Below are positions 33,773-43,259 of a DNA stretch of 64,000 bases, one piece after another (positions within the stretch are counted from its first letter, which is position 1; each line of letters opens with the position of its first letter). Where the stretch lies: contig NZ_JAIWNB010000003.1 in NCBI RefSeq assembly GCF_020215705.1, positions 124,001 to 188,000 of the forward strand, given 5' to 3'. A program made the position numbers and the translations under genes. Origin of the DNA: Nonomuraea aurantiaca. Lineage in GTDB: Bacteria > Actinomycetota > Actinomycetes > Streptosporangiales > Streptosporangiaceae. Under the pieces are notes generated by a model. It was not told where the DNA came from. It worked only from the letters and a program-made list of their open reading frames with translations, and ran no database searches.

Positions 33773-35161
33773 TCACGCCGGGACCCACAAATGGACGCGG
33801 AAACCGTCTGTCGTCTCGCCCGCCGACAGGGTGCCGCCGAGAAGCTCGGCTCGTTCGCTCATGCCCACGAGGCCATATCCTCCCCCAGGCGTGCCTCGCT
33901 CGGCTGCGGCGGGGTTGGTGATGCGGAGATCGCATGAGCCGGGCTCGTACACCAGGCTGATCGTGGCCGGAGAGCCGGGAGCGTGGCGCCGTACGTTCGT
34001 CAACGCCTCCTGGGCGGTACGCAGCAGGGCGAGCTCCGTTTCCGGAGGCAAGCGGTGTTCCGTGCCTGAGACGTGCAGCGTGCACGCCCGGTCGGTGGTC
34101 GCCTGGAACTCCTCCGCCAGCGTCCGAAGCGCCTGCGGAAGGGCAGGCGCGTCTTCGCGCAGGGCCGACACCGCGCGCCGGGCTTCCTCGAGTCCGGATT
34201 TGGCCAGGTCGCGCGCGCGGACGACGCGGTCGAGCGCTTCGTCGGTCTTGTCCGCGCGGAGCAGGAGCTTGGCGCCCTCCAGGTGTACGAGTTGCGCCGA
34301 CAGCGAGTGGGCGAGGATGTCGTGGATCTCTCTGGCGATCCGTGCTCTTTCGGCGAGTACGGCCTCGCGGGCCTCGGCGGCTCTGGCCGCCCGGCGTTCC
34401 TTGACCGAGTACGCCACCAAGAACACCAGGCAGGCACTGAGGATGAGGCTGAGATCGCGACCCAGCCGCCCGTAGATCGCCCCCTCCACGAGCAGCCCGC
34501 CGACGGCCAGAACGCCGATGGGCACCGAGTGGCGCAGCGGCAGCCGGACCGCCGATATGCCAAGGCAGTACAGCAGTACGGCGAGTGCCGGACCGCCGTC
34601 GACCACCGCGTCGAGGATGATCGCGAGAACGACCGACAAGCCGAGCGCGATTGCCATGACCGGCGCCCGGGACGTGATCGCCGCGATGGGAGGTCGGGCC
34701 GCGATCGCTCTGAGGGACTGGCGGGCCGCGATCGTGATGCGGGACGCGCGGGAGGTGATCGTTCTGACCAGTACGCCGAAGGCGACTCCCTTTCGCGACA
34801 CACCGACGGGCTCGGACGGGCGTGACGCCACGTGGTCCATTAGTGGTCGGGGCATCACTTGATCCTGAGGTGGTCGGGACGGTGCTCGGTCTGGCTGCGG
34901 TCGAGGCGGCGGTGGGGGTGGTGGTGGGGGTGGTGGTGAAGGATGCGGGGCCTTCTGGTCCTGCCGGAGTGTGGACATGTTGCGGGTCAAAGCGAGTTGG
35001 ACGACGAGCAGCATGATCACTATGGCAGAGGTCAGTGTGGTGACCGTCAGGCCGGTGCCGGTCAAACCAAGCGTGGGCTTGGCCCGTATCTGTGCCCATA
35101 CGAACACCACGATCGCCCCCAACCGCAGGACGAAGGGGACGATCTTTGACGGGCCAGGCAT
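33773..35161 (-). CDS. Two-component sensor histidine kinase
   Basis: A 462-residue kinase from ATG 35161, which overlaps the stop of the upstream membrane gene (TGATG). Order: two helices near the N-terminus, a poly-proline/arginine stretch (ten or more consecutive Pro), a middle block of four to five helices, then the HisKA_3 dimerisation helix with ARIAREIHDILAHSLSAQ (phospho-His near residue 278) and a HATPase domain with AQEALTNVRRHA and GYGLVGMSER. This is the NarL-partner class. The signal is unknown. It is followed by its regulator at 33645; the 127-bp gap has no other feature. Confidence 0.93.
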   Translation of the reverse strand: MPGPSKIVPFVLRLGAIVVFVWAQIRAKPTLGLTGTGLTVTTLTSAIVIMLLVVQLALTRNMSTLRQDQKAPHPSPPPPPPPPPPPRPQPDRAPSRPPQDQVMPRPLMDHVASRPSEPVGVSRKGVAFGVLVRTITSRASRITIAARQSLRAIAARPPIAAITSRAPVMAIALGLSVVLAIILDAVVDGGPALAVLLYCLGISAVRLPLRHSVPIGVLAVGGLLVEGAIYGRLGRDLSLILSACLVFLVAYSVKERRAARAAEAREAVLAERARIAREIHDILAHSLSAQLVHLEGAKLLLRADKTDEALDRVVRARDLAKSGLEEARRAVSALREDAPALPQALRTLAEEFQATTDRACTLHVSGTEHRLPPETELALLRTAQEALTNVRRHAPGSPATISLVYEPGSCDLRITNPAAAERGTPGGGYGLVGMSERAELLGGTLSAGETTDGFRVHLWVPA

Positions 35162-35649
35162 CACTCCACGAAATTATCCGCCCGCAGGGTCGTACCGGAA
35201 AGGGCGCGGCCGCGACGGGCGACGAGCAGGGCCTGGGCGCCGATGGTAAGGCCGACGAAGAACAGGATGCCGGAGGTCGAGACGCTCAGGCCGAGGGCGG
35301 TGCCGGCGAAGTACAGGCCCACGCGGCTCGCGACCGAGGCCAGCCAGGCCAGAAGGGTCAAGGGGGTGGCTTTCGACCAGGTCACCCCGGCCTCGTCCAT
35401 CCAGACGCGTACGGTCGCGGCGCGGACGGCGCCGAAGACCACGGCGGCGATGGCCTCCACGGCCACGAGGGCCAGGCTGAGGGCAAGCTGGGTGGTGTCG
35501 ATGAGACCACCGGTCAGCAGGCCCAGCGCGACCAGGGCGGCCGAGACATAGACGATGCCGTTTCTGGCCGTGGGGCGGGTCATCATCTGCCGGTAGACGA
35601 CGAAGATGACGACGGCGGGGATGAGCAGCGCGCTCAGCAGGGGATCCAT
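35161..35649 (-). CDS. Four-to-five-helix membrane protein, possibly DUF1453/CcdC-like
   Basis: A 162-residue integral membrane protein (ATG 35649) beginning MDPLLSALLIPAVVIFVVYR. Helices lie near residues 3-20, 32-50, 55-73, 98-115 and 122-140. Placed first in an overlapping operon with a histidine kinase and response regulator, so it may be part of the sensing complex or modulate the kinase. The DUF1453 suggestion rests on size, topology and the RQMMTRP motif after helix 1. Confidence 0.65.
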   Translation of the reverse strand: MDPLLSALLIPAVVIFVVYRQMMTRPTARNGIVYVSAALVALGLLTGGLIDTTQLALSLALVAVEAIAAVVFGAVRAATVRVWMDEAGVTWSKATPLTLLAWLASVASRVGLYFAGTALGLSVSTSGILFFVGLTIGAQALLVARRGRALSGTTLRADNFVE

Positions 35650-35729
35650 GGGTCTGACGTTAGGGAGGAGCGGTGTGGCGGCGGATCGGACTGGGGGTTG
35701 AGTCCTGGATCTCCACCCTGGGGTGGAGA

Positions 35730-35837
35730 GCGCGGGCAGGCCGGTGCGCGGGGGTGAAAGTGCGGAGAGCTGCGGGCCCGACGAGGCTGGTGCGCGGGCG
35801 AGGTCAGAGGGCCGGTGTGCGGGTCAGACGTGAAGGC
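35730..35837. repeat. Degenerate 25-bp repeats between the sensor operon and GH18
   Basis: Copies such as GGCTGGTGCGCGGGCGAGG and GGCCGGTGTGCGGGTCAGA recur about every 25 bases, together with an upstream hairpin CTCCACC/GGTGGAG around 35709-35726. No gene is evident in 35650-35906. Confidence 0.5.
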
Positions 35838-35838
35838 G

Positions 35839-35872
35839 GTGTGCGGGCGCGGCAGGAAGCGCGCCCGCACAC
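35839..35872 (-). terminator. Perfect 12-bp stem-loop after the GH18 gene
   Basis: GTGTGCGGGCGC (35839-35850) and GCGCCCGCACAC (35861-35872) are perfect arms around a ten-base loop, 35 bases past the chitinase stop. A second, weaker stem (GATCAC/GTGATC, 35876-35908) overlaps the stop codon. No T-tract; a typical high-GC terminator. Confidence 0.65.
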
Positions 35873-35906
35873 CACGATCACCCGGACCGCACGAGCGGTG
35901 CTGTGA

Positions 35907-37154
35907 TCACCGCAGTACCGAGTACAGCGCCGACGTCAGTGAGGCGCGGGAGTCGTCCTGGTCGATTGACCACATCATCGACCCGCCCAGCCCCCTGAGC
36001 CGGATGTAGGCCGCCTTCTGCAGCATGACCGCCGGATCGTCGTACGACCAGAACTCGTTCCCGTCGTACAGCCACAACGTCCCCGTCCGCACGTCTCGGT
36101 ACCGTTTGCCGGGCTTGGTGGCCAGGTCCTTGTAGTCCTCCGTCCCCGGTCCCCACTTGCCCGGTGCCGGGCCGGTGGCGGGCTTGTACAGGCCGTCGCC
36201 GCCGGCCGTGACCCCGGTCCAGCCCTGGCCGTACGCGGGGACGCCGACCACGATCTTGTTCGCGGGAGCGCCGCGTGACAGGTAGTCCCGTACGGTCTGG
36301 TCGACGCTGTACCGGATCGGGTTCGGGTCGCGGCGGTCCGTCAGCAGGTTGCCGTTGTGGCCCGTCTGGGGCTCCCAGTTGCCCCGCAGGTCGTACCCCT
36401 GGACGGTGGCGAAGTCGAGTTGCTTGAAGACCTGCCGTACCTCGAAGCCGGCGTCGATCTTGGCCGTCGCGGCCGGCAAGAAGGCCGTCAGCTGCGACGA
36501 CGCGGAGAACGCCCGCAGCCGCGACCGCAGTTCCGCCGTGAAGAGGGTGAAGTTGCGCTTGTCCTCGGGTCTGATGACGTTCCCGTCGGCGCCGGACGAA
36601 CCGGGCCACTCCCAGTCGAGATCGATGCCGTCGAACACCCCGGCCCCGGCGCCCGCCGCCAGTCCCGGCAGGTCGCCGCGCAGCCACAGGTCGACGCACG
36701 ACTGCGCCAGCTTCGCCCGGGATTCGGCGGTGAGGACGGCGTCGGAGAAGTAGCGGGAGCCGGTCCAGCCGCCCAGCGAGATCAGCACCTTCAGCCCCGG
36801 GTGCTTGGCTTTGAGCTTGCGCAGCTGGTTGAGGTTGCCGTTCAGGGCCTGCCCCGGCGCGTCGGCCACGCCGTCCACGCTCTGCTCGGCGGGCACCGGG
36901 CGGTGCCAATCCGCCCAGGGGTCGGCCGAGTAGCAGGTCCCCTCCGCGTTGACGAAGCCGAAGGCGTAGTTGAGGTGCGTCAGCTTGGCGGCGGCGCCGC
37001 TGGCCTCGACGTCCTTGACGTGGTAGTTGCGGCCGTAAATGCCCCACTGGATGAAGTAGGCGACGCGTTTGAAGCCGGTATGGGCTTCGGCGGGCACTGC
37101 GACCGCCGTGAGTCCCAGGAGGAGTGAGAGTGCGACCAGGATCTTCGTCTTCAC
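35907..37154 (-). CDS. Secreted GH18 chitinase
   Basis: A 415-residue exported enzyme from GTG 37154 (GGAGA nine bases upstream). Signal peptide ILVALSLLLGLTAVAVPAEA. The GH18 barrel starts KRVAYFIQWGIYGRNYHVKD. It has LKVLISLGGWTGS (strand 3), the catalytic FDGIDLDWEWP with the acid Glu182, an insertion of the alpha+beta subdomain type, and GGSMMWSIDQDD at strand 8. The layout matches subfamily A exo-acting chitinases. No carbohydrate-binding module is attached. A 17-bp palindrome sits just before its ribosome site. Confidence 0.93.
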   Translation of the reverse strand: MKTKILVALSLLLGLTAVAVPAEAHTGFKRVAYFIQWGIYGRNYHVKDVEASGAAAKLTHLNYAFGFVNAEGTCYSADPWADWHRPVPAEQSVDGVADAPGQALNGNLNQLRKLKAKHPGLKVLISLGGWTGSRYFSDAVLTAESRAKLAQSCVDLWLRGDLPGLAAGAGAGVFDGIDLDWEWPGSSGADGNVIRPEDKRNFTLFTAELRSRLRAFSASSQLTAFLPAATAKIDAGFEVRQVFKQLDFATVQGYDLRGNWEPQTGHNGNLLTDRRDPNPIRYSVDQTVRDYLSRGAPANKIVVGVPAYGQGWTGVTAGGDGLYKPATGPAPGKWGPGTEDYKDLATKPGKRYRDVRTGTLWLYDGNEFWSYDDPAVMLQKAAYIRLRGLGGSMMWSIDQDDSRASLTSALYSVLR

Positions 37155-37167
37155 GAGGCGTCTCCAG

Positions 37168-37184
37168 ATAGGAAACTTTCCTAT
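37168..37184 (-). promoter_or_regulatory. Palindromic operator ATAGGAAA-C-TTTCCTAT
   Basis: A perfect 8+1+8 inverted repeat in an A+T-rich island, 14 bases before the chitinase GTG and 63 bases before hemW on the other strand. Position over the initiation region fits a repressor site. AGGAAA-N-TTTCCT-like sites recur upstream of secreted hydrolases in actinomycetes to my recollection, possibly recognised by a ROK or LacI-type sugar repressor. That identity is inference. Confidence 0.65.
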
Positions 37185-37246
37185 TAGTTTTCCGGATCGT
37201 AGAGCCGCTGGATCGGGCAGTCAATGGCAGCGGGCAGACTGGAGGC

Positions 37247-38467
37247 GTGCCATCCACCCTGCCCGACGGCGACGCCGCGCCCTCCTCCGGTGACCTGCCC
37301 GCGAGCGCGTTGCGCGGTCTCGGCGAGCGTCCGTTCGGCTTCTACGTGCACGTCCCGTTCTGCGTGACGCGCTGCGGCTACTGCGACTTCAACACCTACA
37401 CCACCGCCGAGCTGGGCCCCGGTGCCTCGCACCGCGACTACGCCGACACGGCCATCGAGGAGGTACGGCTGGCACGACGTGTCCTCGGTGACGTGGAGCT
37501 CCCGGTCGAGACCGTGTTCTTCGGCGGCGGCACGCCCACCCTGCTGCCCGCCGAAGACCTGAGCCGGATCCTCGGCGCGATCGACGCGGAGTTCGGGCTC
37601 AAGGCGGGCGCCGAGGTGACCACGGAGGCCAACCCCGAGTCGGTCGACCCGGCCTACCTCGGCAGGCTGCTGGAGGGCGGCTTCAACCGGGTCAGCTTCG
37701 GCATGCAGAGCGCCAGGGAGCATGTGCTCAAGGTGCTCGACCGGCAGCACACGCCCGGCCGGGCGGCGCAGGCCGTACTCGAAGCCAAGAAGGCGGGTTT
37801 CGAGCACGTCAACCTGGACCTGATCTACAGCACGCCCGGCGAGTCCGACGACGACTGGCGGGCGTCGCTGGAGGCGGCGATCGCCGCCGAGCCCGACCAC
37901 GTCTCCGCCTACTCGCTGATCGTGGAGGACGGCACGCGGCTGGCCGCCAGGATCAGGCGCGGTGAGCTGCCGATGCCCGACGACGACGTGGCCGCCGACC
38001 GCTACCAGATCGCCGACACGCTGCTGGCGGAGGCGGGCTTCCGCTGGTACGAGGTGTCCAACTGGGCCACGGACGACGACGCGCGGTGCCGGCACAACCT
38101 GCTCTACTGGACCGGCGGCGACTGGTGGGCCGCCGGCCCCGGCGCGCACAGCCACGTGGGCGGCACCCGCTGGTGGAACGTCAAGCATCCGGCCGCCTAC
38201 GCGCAGCGCCTGGCCGCGGGCACGTCGCCCGCGCACGCACGCGAAGTGCTCGCCGACGACGACCGCGACGCCGAACGCCTGATGCTGGAGCTCCGGCTGG
38301 TCTCCGGCTATCCGGTCGCCGACGTCGCTCCTGGCGCGCGTACGGCGGTCGCGGTGGCGCTGGGCGACGGCCTGCTGGAGCCGGAGCCGTTCAAGGCGGG
38401 GCGGCTGGTCCTCACCCTGCGCGGCCGGCTCCTGGCCGATGCCCTCGTACGGGATCTGCTCAGCTGA
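37247..38467 (+). CDS. hemW: HemW, heme chaperone-type radical SAM protein
   Basis: A 406-residue protein from GTG 37247 (start agrees with homologues beginning MPS-LPDGD and continuing ERPFGFYVHVPFC). Radical-SAM cluster cysteines are Cys39, Cys43 and Cys46 in CVTRCGYCDF. FFGGGTPTLL and NLDLIYSTPGES are HemW/HemN signatures. The CNLC-type fourth cysteine of true HemN is absent, which points to HemW, the heme carrier, rather than coproporphyrinogen oxidase. Its last 8 bases overlap the convergent DUF4870 gene. Confidence 0.93.
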   Translation: MPSTLPDGDAAPSSGDLPASALRGLGERPFGFYVHVPFCVTRCGYCDFNTYTTAELGPGASHRDYADTAIEEVRLARRVLGDVELPVETVFFGGGTPTLLPAEDLSRILGAIDAEFGLKAGAEVTTEANPESVDPAYLGRLLEGGFNRVSFGMQSAREHVLKVLDRQHTPGRAAQAVLEAKKAGFEHVNLDLIYSTPGESDDDWRASLEAAIAAEPDHVSAYSLIVEDGTRLAARIRRGELPMPDDDVAADRYQIADTLLAEAGFRWYEVSNWATDDDARCRHNLLYWTGGDWWAAGPGAHSHVGGTRWWNVKHPAAYAQRLAAGTSPAHAREVLADDDRDAERLMLELRLVSGYPVADVAPGARTAVAVALGDGLLEPEPFKAGRLVLTLRGRLLADALVRDLLS

Positions 38468-39335
38468 CCATGCGGATGGCGATCGGGTAGCGGTAGTTCT
38501 CGCCCTTGTTGGCGGCGATGGCGGCCTGGATGTGGAAGATCAGCGACACGATCCAGATGATGGGGAACAGGATGATCCCGATCAGGACCACCGTCAGCAG
38601 GCCCGCGACGACGTAGCCGATGAACATCGTGATCTGGAAGTTCAGCGCCTCGGCCGACTGGTCACGGACATAGGGTGACTCGTCCCGCTTCATCAGATAG
38701 ATGATCAGTGGGCCGATCCAGGAGACGAGCAGGCCGAGCAGGTGGGCCAGCATGGCCATCGTGGTGTCGTCGCTGCCAGGCCGCGGACCGTAGACGCCGG
38801 GGACGTGCGGCGGACGCTGCTGTGGGGCCGCGTAGCCGTAGCCGGGCTGCTCGTAACCGGGCGGCGGCGTGGGCGGCTGCCCGTAACCGTAACCGGGCGA
38901 CTGCCCGTAGCCACCGGAACCGGGCTGCCCGTAGCCATAACCGGGCTGCGGCCCCGACCCTGGACCGCCCTGAGGCCCGGAACCATAGCCGGGCGTCGGA
39001 CCGGGACCAGGCTGGCCGCCGTACCCAGGCCCGGAACCATAGCCGGGCTGGCCGTCGTATCCGGGCGCGGGACCCGATCCAGGCTGGCCGCCATACCCAG
39101 GCTGACCGCCGTACTCGGGCGCAGGACCGGATCCTGGCTGAGCTCCGTAGCCGGGCGCCGGACCGGAGCCGGGCGCGGGACCCGATCCTGGCTGGGCTCC
39201 GTATCCGGGCGCCGGACCGGAGCCCGGCTGGGCGCCGTACTCCGGTTGCCGAGGGGTTTCCGGGTTGATGTCCGACTGCGAGACGCGCCGCGTCGCATCG
39301 TCGTCCGGCGGCGGCTGCGGGGGATCCTGGCTCAT
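38460..39335 (-). CDS. DUF4870 membrane protein with Gly/Pro/Tyr repeat tail
   Basis: A 291-residue protein from ATG 39335. The N-terminal two-thirds is a disordered tail of GAQPGSGPAPGY-type repeats. The C-terminal DUF4870 (TMAMLAHLLGLLVSWIGPLI, then ALNFQITMFIGYVVAGLLTV) has three to four membrane helices and ends NKGENYRYPIAIRMVS. Function unknown, envelope-located. Start overlaps the DUF3097 stop (ATGA), so it is the last gene of a three-gene operon. Confidence 0.85.
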   Translation of the reverse strand: MSQDPPQPPPDDDATRRVSQSDINPETPRQPEYGAQPGSGPAPGYGAQPGSGPAPGSGPAPGYGAQPGSGPAPEYGGQPGYGGQPGSGPAPGYDGQPGYGSGPGYGGQPGPGPTPGYGSGPQGGPGSGPQPGYGYGQPGSGGYGQSPGYGYGQPPTPPPGYEQPGYGYAAPQQRPPHVPGVYGPRPGSDDTTMAMLAHLLGLLVSWIGPLIIYLMKRDESPYVRDQSAEALNFQITMFIGYVVAGLLTVVLIGIILFPIIWIVSLIFHIQAAIAANKGENYRYPIAIRMVS

Positions 39336-40162
39336 GGTGCCTCCGTAACGAAGTCGATCAGTTCCTCGACCCGGCCGAGCAGCTCGGGCTCCAGGTCTGT
39401 GAATGCCGAGACGGCGCCGAGGATCCGCCGCCACGCGTCGGCCGGTTCCATCCGCCAGCCCAGGGCGGCGATCACGCCCTCCTTCCACGGCACCCCGCGC
39501 GGCACGTCCGGCCAGGCCGGGATCCGCAGCACGGAGGGCTTGACCGCCTGCCAGATGTCCACGTAGGGATGCCCCACGACGAGCACGTGGGGCGAGGCCA
39601 CCTGAGCGGCGATCCGGCTCTCCTTGGAGCCCGGCACGAGATGGTCGACCAGCACGCCCAGCCTACGCTCGGGCGACGGGCCGAACTCGGCCACGATCGC
39701 GGGCAGGTCGTCCACGCCCTCCAGGTACTCGACCACCACGCCCTCCACCCGGAGATCGTGGCCCCAGATCTTCTCCACGAGGGCGGCGTCGTGCACGCCT
39801 TCCACGTAGATGCGGCTCTCCTTGGCCACCCTGGCCCGCAAGCCCTCGACGGCTATCGAGCCGGACGCGCTCCGCCTGGGGGCGGCAGGGGCCGCGGCGG
39901 CCGGCCGGACGAGCGTCACGACCTTGCCGTCCAGCAGGAACGCGGCGGGCGCGAACGGGAACAGGCGGCGCTTGCCGAAGCGGTCCTCCAGCGTGACGGC
40001 CTCCTTGTCGCAGGCCACCACGGCGCCGCAGAAGCCGCTCTCGGCGTCCTCCACGACCAGATCGAGTTCGGCGGGCACCTGTGGGATCTTGCCCTTGCCC
40101 GGCCGCCGCCAATTCCCCGCTAGAACATCACCCTCGTACACACGGGGACCGTAGCAAATCAC
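39332..40162 (-). CDS. DUF3097 protein
   Basis: A 276-residue soluble protein from GTG 40162, which overlaps the upstream stop (GTGA). Seen: YGPRVYEGDVLAGNWRRPGKG, a beta-rich N-terminal part, then SRIYVEGVHDAALVEKIWGH, a Toprim-like strand-acid motif (YVEGxHDA), VVEYLEGVDDLP and VLVDHLVPGSKE. The Toprim resemblance suggests a nucleotide or nucleic-acid function, but none is established. In actinobacteria it lies near hemW and hrcA as here. Confidence 0.85.
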   Translation of the reverse strand: MICYGPRVYEGDVLAGNWRRPGKGKIPQVPAELDLVVEDAESGFCGAVVACDKEAVTLEDRFGKRRLFPFAPAAFLLDGKVVTLVRPAAAAPAAPRRSASGSIAVEGLRARVAKESRIYVEGVHDAALVEKIWGHDLRVEGVVVEYLEGVDDLPAIVAEFGPSPERRLGVLVDHLVPGSKESRIAAQVASPHVLVVGHPYVDIWQAVKPSVLRIPAWPDVPRGVPWKEGVIAALGWRMEPADAWRRILGAVSAFTDLEPELLGRVEELIDFVTEAP

Positions 40163-40923
40163 CCGCCCGCCGCGAGGCGCTTGCGATGAGAGCTGCGCCG
40201 GGTCACCACCATGATGGTCACGATGACGGCACCAAGCACGCCCAGACCCGGGATCACCAGCAGCGCCGCCACGCCGCCCACCAGCCCGCCCGTGGCGGAG
40301 GCGAAGTCGCGGCCGACGCCGAAGCGCGCGTTCGCCGGCTCCTGGGTCGTGCAGGTGAACTGGTAGTCGCCCTTGGCCGGCGCGTTGACCACGAGGATGA
40401 GCTGCCACTGCGTGCCGTTGACGGTGACCCGTTCGGTGCCGGACGTCCTGGCGAGCTTGGCCTGACCGGGACCGCCGTCGATCCGGCACATGTAGTGGAC
40501 CTGGCTCTCGCTGGCGAGGTACACCACCGGCTTGTCCGCCGGATCCAGCGGCACGCTGACGCTCTCGCCCGACGCGAACGTCTTGGACGGGGCCACCGCG
40601 CCCACCGTGTTCAGGATGCCGCTCACGAACACTCCCACCCCGACCAGACCGGCGAGCAGGGCCAGTCCCCAGGCGATCGCGATCCACCGCATCCGCGGTC
40701 TGATCAACTTCGGGTCAACCTGAGGGCCGAATCGCTGCGGCGTGCCGTAAGGTCCGGGCTGGTACGGCTGCTGCTGCCCGTAGGGGCCGGGCTGCTGGTA
40801 CTGCTGGCCGTATTGCGGCGGACCATATTGGGGCGGCGGCGGGCCGAACTGGGGAGGTTGCCCCTGGTACGGACCCTGTCCCGGCGGCGGACCGTAAGAG
40901 GGGGGCTGGGAGTCATCGGTCAT
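40159..40923 (-). CDS. Pro/Gln/Tyr-rich membrane protein
   Basis: A 254-residue protein from ATG 40923. The first 80 residues are a PQYGPPQYGQQYQQPGPYG-type disordered tail, then a membrane helix (IAIAWGLALLAGLVGVGVFV), an extracytoplasmic domain (about 110-205) with two Cys that may pair, and a C-terminal helix (VAALLVIPGLGVLGAVIVTI) with a basic end. First gene of the operon with DUF3097 and DUF4870. No function recognised. Divergent from hrcA. Confidence 0.8.
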   Translation of the reverse strand: MTDDSQPPSYGPPPGQGPYQGQPPQFGPPPPQYGPPQYGQQYQQPGPYGQQQPYQPGPYGTPQRFGPQVDPKLIRPRMRWIAIAWGLALLAGLVGVGVFVSGILNTVGAVAPSKTFASGESVSVPLDPADKPVVYLASESQVHYMCRIDGGPGQAKLARTSGTERVTVNGTQWQLILVVNAPAKGDYQFTCTTQEPANARFGVGRDFASATGGLVGGVAALLVIPGLGVLGAVIVTIMVVTRRSSHRKRLAAGG

Positions 40924-41000
40924 ATCGGCCAGTGTGCGCCCAATGGGCAGCCACTCGCTAGCTCCGGTGTTATCGCACCTTGTGGGCGGGAGCCGTACAC

Positions 41001-41027
41001 TTGGCACTCGGGAACACAGAGTGCTAG
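41001..41027 (+). promoter_or_regulatory. CIRCE element (HrcA operator)
   Basis: TTGGCACTC, nine bases, GAGTGCTAG: both arms match the CIRCE consensus TTAGCACTC-N9-GAGTGCTAA except one base each. It lies 41 bases before the hrcA GTG. TTGGCA may double as a -35 box. HrcA therefore represses its own operon, with dnaJ. Confidence 0.93.
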
Positions 41028-41067
41028 ACCTGTCGTTTCCTGAAAGGCAGAGGTAGGAGGTGAGCGC

Positions 41068-42081
41068 GTGCTCGACGATAGGAAACTGGCGGTGCTCCGC
41101 GCCATTGTCGAAGACTACGTGTCCACCAACGAGCCGGTGGGCTCCAGGGCGCTCGCCGAACGCCACAACCTGAAGGTCTCCCCGGCGACGGTCAGGAACG
41201 ACATGGCCGCGCTGGAGGAGGAGGGCTACATCACCCAGCCGCACACCAGCGCGGGCCGCGTGCCGACGGACAAGGGCTATCGCCTGTTCGTCGACCGGCT
41301 CTCGCAGGTCAAGCCGCTCTCCGGGGCGGAGCGCCGGGCGATCGAGACGTTCCTCGCCGGCGCGGTCGACCTCGACGACGTGGTCACCCGCACGGTGCGG
41401 CTGCTCGCGCAGCTCACCCGGCAGGTCGCGGTCGTGCAATACCCGACGCTGACCCGCTCGACGGTCAGGCACGTCGAGCTCGTGCCGCTGCACGACCGGC
41501 GGGTCATGCTCGTGCTGATCACCAACACGGGCCGCGTCGAGCAGCGGGTGATCGAGCTGCCCGAAGTGGTGGAGGACACCCGCATCGCGCACCTGCGCGC
41601 GGTGCTCAACGCCTCCCTCGACGGCTGCGGCCTGCTCAACGTCCCCGATCAGGTCGCCGACCTGCCGGAGCGGCTGCCCGTCGAGGACCGGCCCGTGGTG
41701 GCCACTATCCTGTCGGTGCTCCTCGAGACGCTGGTCGAGCGCCATGATGAGAAGATCGTGTTCGCCGGTGCGGCCAACCTCGCCGGGGCCGACTTCTCGA
41801 CCGGGCTGCGCGACGTGCTCGAAGCACTGGAGGAGCAGGTCGTGCTCATGCGGCTGCTCGGCGAGACTTCCACAGACACCCCGTCCACGCTCACCGTGCG
41901 CATCGGCTCGGAGAACCCGTTCCTCCGTGGCACGTCGATCGTCGCAACCGGGTACGGTTCTGGCGACAACGAACTGGCCCGGCTAGGCGTGCTAGGCCCC
42001 ACGCGGATGGACTATCCCGTGACGATGGGCGCCGTGCGCGCGGTGGCACGCTACGTCAGCCAGATCCTGGCTGCATCATAA
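41068..42081 (+). CDS. hrcA: Heat-inducible repressor HrcA
   Basis: A 337-residue repressor from GTG 41068 with AGGTAGGAGG upstream. Winged helix at the N-terminus ([20 protein letters not shown], then [20 protein letters not shown] and [15 protein letters not shown]), a GAF-like middle, and C-terminal IGSENPF. Binds CIRCE; folding of HrcA by GroEL is the heat sensor in other bacteria. Followed 11 bases later by dnaJ, so operonic. Confidence 0.97.
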   Translation: MLDDRKLAVLRAIVEDYVSTNEPVGSRALAERHNLKVSPATVRNDMAALEEEGYITQPHTSAGRVPTDKGYRLFVDRLSQVKPLSGAERRAIETFLAGAVDLDDVVTRTVRLLAQLTRQVAVVQYPTLTRSTVRHVELVPLHDRRVMLVLITNTGRVEQRVIELPEVVEDTRIAHLRAVLNASLDGCGLLNVPDQVADLPERLPVEDRPVVATILSVLLETLVERHDEKIVFAGAANLAGADFSTGLRDVLEALEEQVVLMRLLGETSTDTPSTLTVRIGSENPFLRGTSIVATGYGSGDNELARLGVLGPTRMDYPVTMGAVRAVARYVSQILAAS

Positions 42082-42092
42082 GAGGTCGATAA

Positions 42093-43232
42093 GTGGCAAA
42101 CAGCGACTACTACGCCACCCTCGGGGTGCGCCGTGACGCCAGTCAGGAAGAGATCAAGAAGGCCTACCGCAGGCTAGCCCGCGAACTCCATCCCGACGTC
42201 AATCCGGACCCCGCGACCCAGGAGCGGTTCAAGGAGATCACGCAGGCCTACGAGGTGCTGTCCGACGCCAACAAGCGTCAGATGTACGACCTGGGCGGCG
42301 ACCCCTTCGGCGGCGCGGGCGCGGGCCAGGGAGCGGCCGGCTTCGGCGCGGGCTTCCCGTTCAGCGACATCATGGACGCCTTCTTCGGCACCGCTGGCGG
42401 CGCGCGCGGCCCCCGCTCGCGGGCCAGGAGAGGGCGCAACGCGACCATCCGCGTCGAGCTCGACCTGCGCGAGACCGCCTTCGGCACCACCCGCGAGCTG
42501 GTCGTCGACACGGCCGTGCTCTGCGAGGTCTGCCAGGGCGCGGGCGCCGCGTCCGGCACCCACCCCGACACCTGTGACATGTGCAACGGGCGTGGCGAGA
42601 TCTCCCAGGTCACCCGGTCGTTCCTGGGCCAGGTCATGACCTCCAGGCCGTGCCCCCAGTGCGGCGGCTTCGGGACGATCATCCGCCACCCGTGCCAGGA
42701 GTGCTCCGGTGACGGCCGCGTGCGCACCCGCCGTACGATCAAGGTCCGCATCCCCGCGGGCGTCGAGGACGGCACGCACATCCAGCTCGCCGGCGAGGGC
42801 GAGGTCGGCCCCGGCGGCGGCCCGCCCGGAGACCTCTTCCTGGAGATCGTCGAGCGCCCGCACGAGATCTTCGAGCGGCGCGGCGACGACCTGCACTGCA
42901 CGGTCCAGATCCCGATGACGGCCGCCGCGCTCGGCACCAACCTCGCCGTGGAGACGCTCGACGGCTCCGAGGAGGTCGACGTGCGGCCCGGCACGCAGTC
43001 GGGCCAGGTCATCACGATGTACGGCAGGGGCGTGCAGCGGCTCAACGAGACGGGCCGCGGCGACCTGCTCATCCACGTCAACGTGGAGACCCCGCTGCGG
43101 CTCGACCCGGCGCAGGAGGACCTGCTGCGCGAGCTGGCCAAGCAGCGTGGCGAGGAGCGGCCGCCCGGGAAGTTCGCCCCCGGGCAGCAGGGGTTCTTCT
43201 CGCGGCTGCGGGACGCCTTCAACGGCCGCTGA
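42093..43232 (+). CDS. dnaJ: Chaperone DnaJ (second-type actinobacterial DnaJ)
   Basis: A 379-residue co-chaperone from GTG 42093. J-domain with HPD at 33-35, a Gly/Phe region (about 68-95), and four zinc-finger repeats [32 protein letters not shown], then the substrate-binding beta domain and dimerisation tail. Stimulates DnaK ATPase. The hrcA-linked copy is the paralogue often called dnaJ2; the dnaK-linked copy is outside the window. Confidence 0.96.
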   Translation: MANSDYYATLGVRRDASQEEIKKAYRRLARELHPDVNPDPATQERFKEITQAYEVLSDANKRQMYDLGGDPFGGAGAGQGAAGFGAGFPFSDIMDAFFGTAGGARGPRSRARRGRNATIRVELDLRETAFGTTRELVVDTAVLCEVCQGAGAASGTHPDTCDMCNGRGEISQVTRSFLGQVMTSRPCPQCGGFGTIIRHPCQECSGDGRVRTRRTIKVRIPAGVEDGTHIQLAGEGEVGPGGGPPGDLFLEIVERPHEIFERRGDDLHCTVQIPMTAAALGTNLAVETLDGSEEVDVRPGTQSGQVITMYGRGVQRLNETGRGDLLIHVNVETPLRLDPAQEDLLRELAKQRGEERPPGKFAPGQQGFFSRLRDAFNGR

Positions 43233-43241
43233 GCGGGAGGC

Positions 43242-43259
43242 GGTCAACGGCCGTTGACC
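43242..43259. terminator. 18-bp perfect palindrome between convergent genes
   Basis: GGTCAACGG (43242-43250) and CCGTTGACC (43251-43259) form a perfect palindrome between the dnaJ stop and the stop of the convergent ATPase gene, overlapping the latter's last codons. It can serve as a bidirectional terminator for both. Confidence 0.55.

Noticed and set aside
39332..40687. Longer DUF3097 reading frame
   Set aside because: Codons before 40162 are antisense or out-of-frame readings of the membrane protein gene; the GTGA overlap at 40159-40162 defines the start.
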